From NCBI GenBank assembly GCA_964446595.1, contig CAYUPY010000055.1:1-8019 (forward strand): a stretch of 8,019 bases of DNA, read 5' to 3'. This document shows, piece by piece, positions 1 through 4,271 of the stretch. Both the position numbers and the translations under genes were made by a program. How positions within the stretch are numbered: the stretch's first letter is position 1; each line of letters opens with the position of its first letter. The notes under the pieces were generated by a model. The model ran no database searches. It was not told where the DNA came from and saw only the letters and a list, made by a program, of their open reading frames with translations. The stretch comes from CAYUPY01 sp964446595 (GTDB lineage Bacteria > Patescibacteriota > Dojkabacteria > J137 > JAEUSD01).

Positions 1-180
1 GGTAGCGGCTGCAATAACAGTAATGGCAGTAACAGTAGTAGTACCACAAATAGTGGTACCAGTAGTAGCACCGATAGTAGTACCAGTAGCTCGGCTGGTT
101 CTAGTTCATCTAATAACACCGGCGGGACCAGTAGTGGAGGGCAAAGTAGCGGGGGAAATAGTTCTACTCCTGACTTAGAT
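1..180 (+). repeat. Low-complexity AGT/AGC/ACC codon tract encoding the Ser/Thr stalk
   Basis: Short imperfect in-frame repeats dominated by AGT, AGC, ACC and GGT triplets, for example AGTAGTAGTACC and variants several times between positions 33 and 110. They encode the stalk of the truncated first gene. Triplet-based repeats preserve the frame if they expand or contract, so stalk length could vary between strains. The tract has no regular long repeat unit or spacers. Confidence 0.7.
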
Positions 181-387
181 GCTTCTGATGATTTGGGCCA
201 AGGAGGTAGTGGCAACGACGGTAGTGGCAGCGGAGCAAATGGAGGAGGTAACGGTAATGGAACCGGCCAACTACCAAATACGGGCCTAATTGAAGATAAT
301 CTTGTATTAGTGGGTATGGCACTAATATTTGGCGGCATTCTCTTCCGCGTATGGGTTGTTTGGGTAAAAAATACACCAGAAGTTTAG
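1..387 (+). CDS. Ser/Gly-rich stalk protein with LPNTG sorting signal (3' end only)
   Basis: The frame is open from the first base, so the start lies outside the window; 128 residues are visible, ending at TAG. Visible residues 1-60 are over half Ser/Thr (33 of 60), with Asn and Gly. Residues 61-90 are Gly/Asn/Asp-rich. Both segments look disordered, like an extended stalk. A canonical LPNTG follows at 91-95, then LIEDN, a hydrophobic helix (about 101-122) and a short tail with one Lys. This is a classic cell-wall sorting signal recognised by sortase; no sortase gene is in the window. One Cys (residue 4) hints that a Cys-containing ectodomain lies upstream, as in the neighbours. Unlike the other two sorting signals here, no Cys precedes LPxT. 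The Ser/Thr-rich stalk is a plausible substrate of the convergent mannosyltransferase. The ectodomain function is unknown. Confidence 0.85.
   Translation, partial: GSGCNNSNGSNSSSTTNSGTSSSTDSSTSSSAGSSSSNNTGGTSSGGQSSGGNSSTPDLDASDDLGQGGSGNDGSGSGANGGGNGNGTGQLPNTGLIEDNLVLVGMALIFGGILFRVWVVWVKNTPEV
271..285 (+). other. LPNTG sortase recognition motif
   Basis: The codons CTA CCA AAT ACG GGC encode LPNTG. A hydrophobic helix and a short tail follow. This is the only canonical LPxTG in the window. The related signals at 3307-3321 (LPNTS) and 6650-6664 (LPDTA) deviate at the fifth position. Confidence 0.85.
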
Positions 388-402
388 GCTAGGTCTCGCC
401 TA
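385..402. terminator. Possible weak bidirectional hairpin between convergent genes
   Basis: The two genes converge with only 15 bases between their stop codons. TAGGC (385-389) pairs with GCCTA (398-402) around an 8-base loop, and TTATTT follows on the + strand. The stem is only 5 bp and there is no real T-run on the minus side, so a terminator is only suggested. Confidence 0.25.
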
Positions 403-1983
403 TTATTTATCCGCGGGCCAAATCATATTCCATTCCTTAATGAGCACACGGTTATAAAAACCATCTCTGTCTAGGGGTAGTAAATAAGTGAATGGTGCGT
501 ATATAAAGAAAATTATCATTACTGCCACTAGAGTGGTTAATCCTGTTAGGAAGACAGCAAGGTCCAATTTATCCTTATCCAGCTTTAGTTCAGAAATCCA
601 AATTTGTCTTACGCGAGGTAAGCAGAAATCATGCAAAACCAAACCAAAAGCTATCAAACCGAACATATAAGCAGGTATATAATGATACAGATACATAACT
701 CGAGAAATTAAAGCAAAAGGGAGCCAATTACCAAAGTAAAAAAGAATAATCATTAAGTGCCTTAATCTAAAATTGACAGTTCTGGAGCCCAGTAATAACC
801 AGGCTATTCCCATGGCAGAAAGGGAAATCACTCCAGCTAGCGAAATTACCCATAACAAAGGGTTGCCTATTAAAAATACATGATCGTATTCACCATCTCC
901 ATCAGTTTGCCAATAATAACTAATAGGCCGCGCCATTAATGGCCATGTGGCCCACATACTACCGATCTCATCCGGCTTGGTGTAGTCAAGTTTCGGCACA
1001 TTTTCTGAGTAACGCACTGCTATCTGATGCCACTCAATTACCTTGTTCAGGAAGCTTACCTGTTTCTCTCCAGTACGGAGTTCTTCTTGGTAAGCTTCCG
1101 AAACCTCCCAAGCGGCTGGGGAATAGTGCTTGATCTGATTAAAATGCCAGTAAAATAGTCCCAAGTACACTGTAAGTGCGGCAGCGCCTAGAAAAGTAAA
1201 CCTTTGAATATAGATCGAAGCTAATTTAAGATAATCCCGCTTACGTTGTGGCCTTTTAAATTCACGCACCAAGATTACGAGCCCAAAAATGGGTACTAAG
1301 CTAAGTGCTAGCCATTTCACTCCCAAAGCCAGCCCTAAGGCAATACTAGCAAGTATAAAGTAAACCTCCACTGCCCGTTGACTGCGGGCATTTGCATACT
1401 TAAGTAGTAAAAATAAAGACAGCAGAATACCTGTGAGCAGGAAAGGTGTAAGCAGAGCATATCTAGATTCTACAACTATAATGTTTGCAAATACTCCAAA
1501 TACTCCTATACCAAAACTAACCAGACTAATCTCAACATCGTCATCAGGGTTTTCACCTTTTTTTCTACCTCTACCGAGCCACAATAATTCATACATCACT
1601 AGAAAGAGTAGAGGAGGTATTAAGACCCCAACAATCTTTGGTGCCAGTCTAATTCCATCTTTGTTGAGGGGAGATTTGTAGTCATCTACCTTATTTGCTA
1701 ACAGTTCAGGATCTAGCTGCTCTGCAGCATCTGGGTTAACTGCAATTGTAGTGTAGTACATCAACAACTTACCCAACGGGGGATGAATATCAAAAAAGTA
1801 ACGGTTTACCACATAACTTTCTACTTGTGGCAGAAAATAGGCTTCATCAAAAACCAACCCATTCACAGGTTGAGTCGCAGGGAAAAATCTAGTTGCCACA
1901 GCTAAGAACAAAACCACTAACAATAAACCGTACTTTAGGACTGCTGCAAAATGCTTAGCGAAAAATTTACTTAAGGTTTTCAC
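403..1983 (-). CDS. Protein O-mannosyltransferase, GT39/PMT family
   Basis: A polytopic membrane enzyme expected to transfer mannose from a polyprenyl-phosphate-mannose donor to Ser/Thr of exported proteins on the outer face of the membrane. Its 526 residues match the usual length of bacterial PMTs. Family landmarks are visible in order: the acidic pair of the first external loop in FDE (45-47), YFFDIHPPLGK (62-72), a WPLMARPISYYW stretch (347-358), GNPLLW (373-378), RVMYLYHYIPAY (428-439), and many hydrophobic helices between about 17 and 500. The catalytic Asp46-Glu47 pair and the HPPLGK loop are intact, so it is likely active. The start is GTG at 1983; an in-frame TAA lies 15 bases upstream, so no earlier start is possible. 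No good Shine-Dalgarno is seen. It is divergent from the operon of Ser/Thr-rich secreted proteins at 2071 onward and convergent with the Ser-rich stalk gene, which suggests those are its substrates. In Actinobacteria the homologous enzyme acts on Sec-exported proteins; that coupling is inferred here. The donor-synthesis gene is not in the window. Confidence 0.93.
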   Translation of the reverse strand: MKTLSKFFAKHFAAVLKYGLLLVVLFLAVATRFFPATQPVNGLVFDEAYFLPQVESYVVNRYFFDIHPPLGKLLMYYTTIAVNPDAAEQLDPELLANKVDDYKSPLNKDGIRLAPKIVGVLIPPLLFLVMYELLWLGRGRKKGENPDDDVEISLVSFGIGVFGVFANIIVVESRYALLTPFLLTGILLSLFLLLKYANARSQRAVEVYFILASIALGLALGVKWLALSLVPIFGLVILVREFKRPQRKRDYLKLASIYIQRFTFLGAAALTVYLGLFYWHFNQIKHYSPAAWEVSEAYQEELRTGEKQVSFLNKVIEWHQIAVRYSENVPKLDYTKPDEIGSMWATWPLMARPISYYWQTDGDGEYDHVFLIGNPLLWVISLAGVISLSAMGIAWLLLGSRTVNFRLRHLMIILFYFGNWLPFALISRVMYLYHYIPAYMFGLIAFGLVLHDFCLPRVRQIWISELKLDKDKLDLAVFLTGLTTLVAVMIIFFIYAPFTYLLPLDRDGFYNRVLIKEWNMIWPADK

Positions 1984-1995
1984 GCTGAAATCTTA

Positions 1996-2033
1996 GTACA
2001 CTAGCGGGGCTTTGCATAGACTAGTTAGTGTAC
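1996..2033. promoter_or_regulatory. Inverted repeat in the divergent intergenic region, candidate operator
   Basis: GTACACTA (1996-2003) and its exact complement TAGTGTAC (2026-2033) lie with centres 30 bases apart, about three helical turns. The right arm falls in the spacer of the proposed rightward promoter, and the left arm lies just before the mannosyltransferase start. This position could let one regulator act on both divergent genes. Arms of 8 bp are short, so confidence is limited. Confidence 0.3.
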
Positions 2034-2045
2034 ATCTTGTATATT
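2017..2045 (+). promoter_or_regulatory. Weak sigma-70-like promoter for the surface-protein operon
   Basis: TAGACT (2017-2022, four of six matches to TTGACA) is separated by 17 bases from TATATT (2040-2045, five of six matches to TATAAT), which lies 25 bases before the ATG at 2071. No Shine-Dalgarno follows; the leader is AT-rich. No convincing promoter was found on the opposite strand for the mannosyltransferase. Confidence 0.35.
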
Positions 2046-2070
2046 TGTAAAAATAATTAATTTTGTTTCT

Positions 2071-3546
2071 ATGCCAGAAGGTTCCGCCAGAAAAATTGCT
2101 ATAGGAGTTTTAGCCGTTCTCACAATTGGGTTGGGCGCAATAGCAGTGATCTTAGGTATTAACCTAGCTAGCCAAGAAGGCCCGGGTGAATCACCTATTA
2201 CTTCCTCTAGTAGCTCAACTTCTAGTGCGAATACGACATCTAGTGTTACTAGCCAAACTAGCAGTGCCACTAGCAGCAGTAGTAGCTCCGATATTCCTGT
2301 AGCTGGTGTTTGTTGCGGGGGCGGTAGTTGTGACAATGGATTTAACTTTGGACCGGACTTAAATTATACGTTTGGTAGTTGTGGAGATAGACTGGCAGCA
2401 GTCGAGGCTGAACAAAGAGCCAATTGTTCGGGAAGTGACCAAATCTCATGTCCTACAGAACCTCCAACCCCACCACCAAACCCGCAAGGTTGTACGCCTT
2501 CTGTCAGTAATAATACTGTAATTGGTTTTGCAGGTTGTGAATATACGGATAGTTTTAATGGTCGCCGTCGTATGACGGGTCCTGGGGATGAGTGTTATGT
2601 AAACCAAAGCAATGCCCAAGGAGGCTACAGTTCAGGAAAAAAAACTGGCCCCGTTCAATGGACTGCAGATCCGGGTAAATGTTACTGTCAACAAGTCGAC
2701 TTAGAATATGGTGGTAGGAACTATGGCACAAAAGCAAGTGGTGGCTGGGATTCATCTTGTAGTGGTGGAGGAAGTACAACTACAACCACAAGTAGGCAGT
2801 GTGGGGATAGCTGTAATAATAATAATCAATGTCCTAATAACCATGTATGTAGCGGTGGCACATGTCAACTACCTTTCTGTGTTAATAATCCTGGAGGATG
2901 TAGCGCAGATGGTTGTGAAGTTACTTCAGATATCAGCATAGTTAAAACAAGTGAATTAGGTAGTTGTTCTGTTGATGGTGCTGCCAGCATCAATTACCGG
3001 ATCGTGATCGATAACCTTGGTGGCAGCGCCGAAGTCATCGACCAAGTAGTAGATGCATTTGACACTAGCATTAATGCGAGTCAGGTCTCAGCAGTATCAA
3101 ATGGTGGGGTAGTTAGTGGAAATACCATCACTTGGACAGGGCCATTTAATGTAAACTCTGGGGCAAGTCTACAATTTACTTATACAATTACCTTAACCGG
3201 CAATCAAGTTACCGTATTTAACTCTACCGGTGGAGTAGAGAATGTAGTAACAGTCACGTATGGTCCCGACAGTCGCACATTTACCCTACTTACACCTTTA
3301 ACTTGTCTACCCAACACATCTCTATTTGATGAACCTCTTGGCATTTTAGTTTTAGGTATCATGCTGATACTAGCAGGAGTCGTATTCAACAGGTTACACG
3401 TTGTTAACCAACTCTTCTTTAACTTTAGTCAACAGTTAAAAAGGCACGATTACGAGAAAGCCCAATCAAAAATAAGTAAGACACCTAGACGACAAGCCAA
3501 GCGCTCAAAGTATGAACAAGACATAATTGATAGATTTGGTAACTAA
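2071..3546 (+). CDS. Surface protein: N-terminal helix, Ser/Thr linker, Cys-rich region, DUF11-like domain, LPNT sorting signal
   Basis: 491 residues, no assigned function. In order: basic N-terminus and hydrophobic helix (about 9-31, a signal anchor or uncleaved signal); Ser/Thr linker (41-73, 26 of 33 residues Ser or Thr) closed by DIPVA (74-78); a Cys-rich region (81-282, 20 Cys) including one C-x5-C-x5-C-x4-C unit (248-265) of the type repeated in the 866-residue neighbour; a beta-rich domain (about 286-411) resembling DUF11/conserved-repeat domains (VKTSE start, INYRIVIDN, ITWTGPF, LQFTYTITL); then CLPNTS (412-417), a hydrophobic helix (about 423-440) and an unusually long basic cytoplasmic tail of about 50 residues. 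Cys299 at the start of the DUF11-like domain and Cys412 just before LPNT are the only Cys in that domain and probably pair. The start at 2071 gives the same short basic N-terminus as its paralogues. First gene of a tight operon: 5 bases separate its stop from the next ATG. Confidence 0.88.
   Translation: MPEGSARKIAIGVLAVLTIGLGAIAVILGINLASQEGPGESPITSSSSSTSSANTTSSVTSQTSSATSSSSSSDIPVAGVCCGGGSCDNGFNFGPDLNYTFGSCGDRLAAVEAEQRANCSGSDQISCPTEPPTPPPNPQGCTPSVSNNTVIGFAGCEYTDSFNGRRRMTGPGDECYVNQSNAQGGYSSGKKTGPVQWTADPGKCYCQQVDLEYGGRNYGTKASGGWDSSCSGGGSTTTTTSRQCGDSCNNNNQCPNNHVCSGGTCQLPFCVNNPGGCSADGCEVTSDISIVKTSELGSCSVDGAASINYRIVIDNLGGSAEVIDQVVDAFDTSINASQVSAVSNGGVVSGNTITWTGPFNVNSGASLQFTYTITLTGNQVTVFNSTGGVENVVTVTYGPDSRTFTLLTPLTCLPNTSLFDEPLGILVLGIMLILAGVVFNRLHVVNQLFFNFSQQLKRHDYEKAQSKISKTPRRQAKRSKYEQDIIDRFGN
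2191..2289 (+). repeat. Ser/Thr-rich linker tract, candidate O-mannosylation region
   Basis: Encodes residues 41-73 of the 491-residue protein, 26 of them Ser or Thr, using mostly AGT/AGC/TCT/ACT codons in short imperfect triplet runs. It sits between the membrane helix and the DIPVA motif. Dense Ser/Thr near the membrane is the typical setting for PMT-family glycosylation. That use is inferred from the neighbouring enzyme. Confidence 0.6.
3307..3321 (+). other. LPNTS variant sorting motif
   Basis: Encodes LPNTS directly after Cys412 and before the C-terminal helix. Gly at position five of the canonical LPxTG is replaced by Ser. The downstream pattern (hydrophobic, acidic pair, helix) matches the canonical LPNTG protein at 271-285, so it is probably a genuine but divergent sorting signal. 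Confidence 0.6.
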
Positions 3547-3551
3547 TTAAT

Positions 3552-4271
3552 ATGTCACGTAAATTACTTCTCATCTGCTTAATGGTAGCAGCCGTTTTCT
3601 TGGTAGGCATAGGTATCGTGATAGTACTTCAAATAACTCAGAATCCTCTGCCAGGAGGAAACGAAGCATCTTCCAGCTCTAGCAATAGTACAGACATACC
3701 AGTAGCCGGGTTTGGTAGCACAGCAATCAGAGATAACTTTACGGTAGTGGAGCAAGCTTTTGCTGGTTTAGACTGCACATGGTATTTAAATGAAGATTTG
3801 CTTCGTAATACAGGTAATCCCCTTATTGACGAGCTAGCAGTAGAGTTTAACCATGGGCGAGACAGGGAATTGGAAGTAACAAATGACTACGCTAAGAACT
3901 GCTTCTACTATTTTTATGATGCTAATTTGAACTTTAAAATTGTAGAATTCTACGTCAAAGCCTACCAGGAAGACTCAGCCATAGATAGTGATGCCCAAGC
4001 CCTTTTTAACAGGATAAATTCCCGAACACTTATTAATCAAATTGAAGATGGGTATTATCTAAACAGTATTAAATATTTTTATGGGGAGAGTCACATTGAT
4101 AATACATGTCAAATTAATATGTTTCACGAGCAGAATGATTTCGAATATGCATCCGTCCTGTTCCACAGCTTTGGTACATGCGAGCTTTACACGGGTGTTT
4201 CACGCGATTTAGCATTTATAATAGCTGAGAAGTTGGAAAAGGTGATGGAGCCTTTCCTTTTAGACTCATGA
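3552..4271 (+). CDS. A1: single-pass membrane-anchored protein with a four-Cys extracellular domain, unknown family
   Basis: 239 residues; I do not recognise the domain. Basic MSRK start, hydrophobic helix (about 5-27), short Ser linker (40-47) ending in DIPVA (48-52), then a globular domain (about 53-239). It has four extracellular Cys (75, 117, 186, 210), all conserved in A2 (6959-7687). Shared blocks include GFGSTA (53-58), VEQAF, DCTWYLN (74-80), AKNCFYY (114-120), YFYG, QNDFEYAS (194-201) and KLEKVM (227-232). By hand, about half of aligned domain positions are identical to A2. No C-terminal helix or sorting signal is present, so it is held only by its N-terminal helix unless cleaved. 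It starts 5 bases after the upstream stop without a clear Shine-Dalgarno, and its TGA stop overlaps the ATG of B1 (ATGA), implying coupled translation and a shared role with B1. Confidence 0.9.
   Translation: MSRKLLLICLMVAAVFLVGIGIVIVLQITQNPLPGGNEASSSSSNSTDIPVAGFGSTAIRDNFTVVEQAFAGLDCTWYLNEDLLRNTGNPLIDELAVEFNHGRDRELEVTNDYAKNCFYYFYDANLNFKIVEFYVKAYQEDSAIDSDAQALFNRINSRTLINQIEDGYYLNSIKYFYGESHIDNTCQINMFHEQNDFEYASVLFHSFGTCELYTGVSRDLAFIIAEKLEKVMEPFLLDS

Noticed and set aside
1..180. CRISPR-like repetition
   Set aside because: Units are triplets read in frame as Ser/Thr codons; there are no equal-length repeats with unique spacers.
1433..1681. 82-residue plus-strand frame opposite the mannosyltransferase
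   Set aside because: Antisense to a gene with all family motifs; no recognisable product.
2025..2336. 103-residue minus-strand frame with a Leu/Val-rich stretch
   Set aside because: It is the complement of the Ser linker of the 491-residue gene (AGT/ACT codons read as ACT/AGT shifts and Leu/Val codons) and crosses the promoter region.
3552..3640. Type IV pilin-like N-terminus on A1 and its relatives
   Set aside because: There is no Gly before the hydrophobic helix and no Glu at position five of a mature pilin; the start is MSRK or MKR running directly into the helix.
4269..4271. TGA read as Gly (code 25), considered because the window looks like a CPR genome
   Set aside because: TGA ends A1 in the ATGA overlap with B1, its paralogue A2 ends with TAA shortly after the equivalent position, and all reading frames are coherent with the standard bacterial code.
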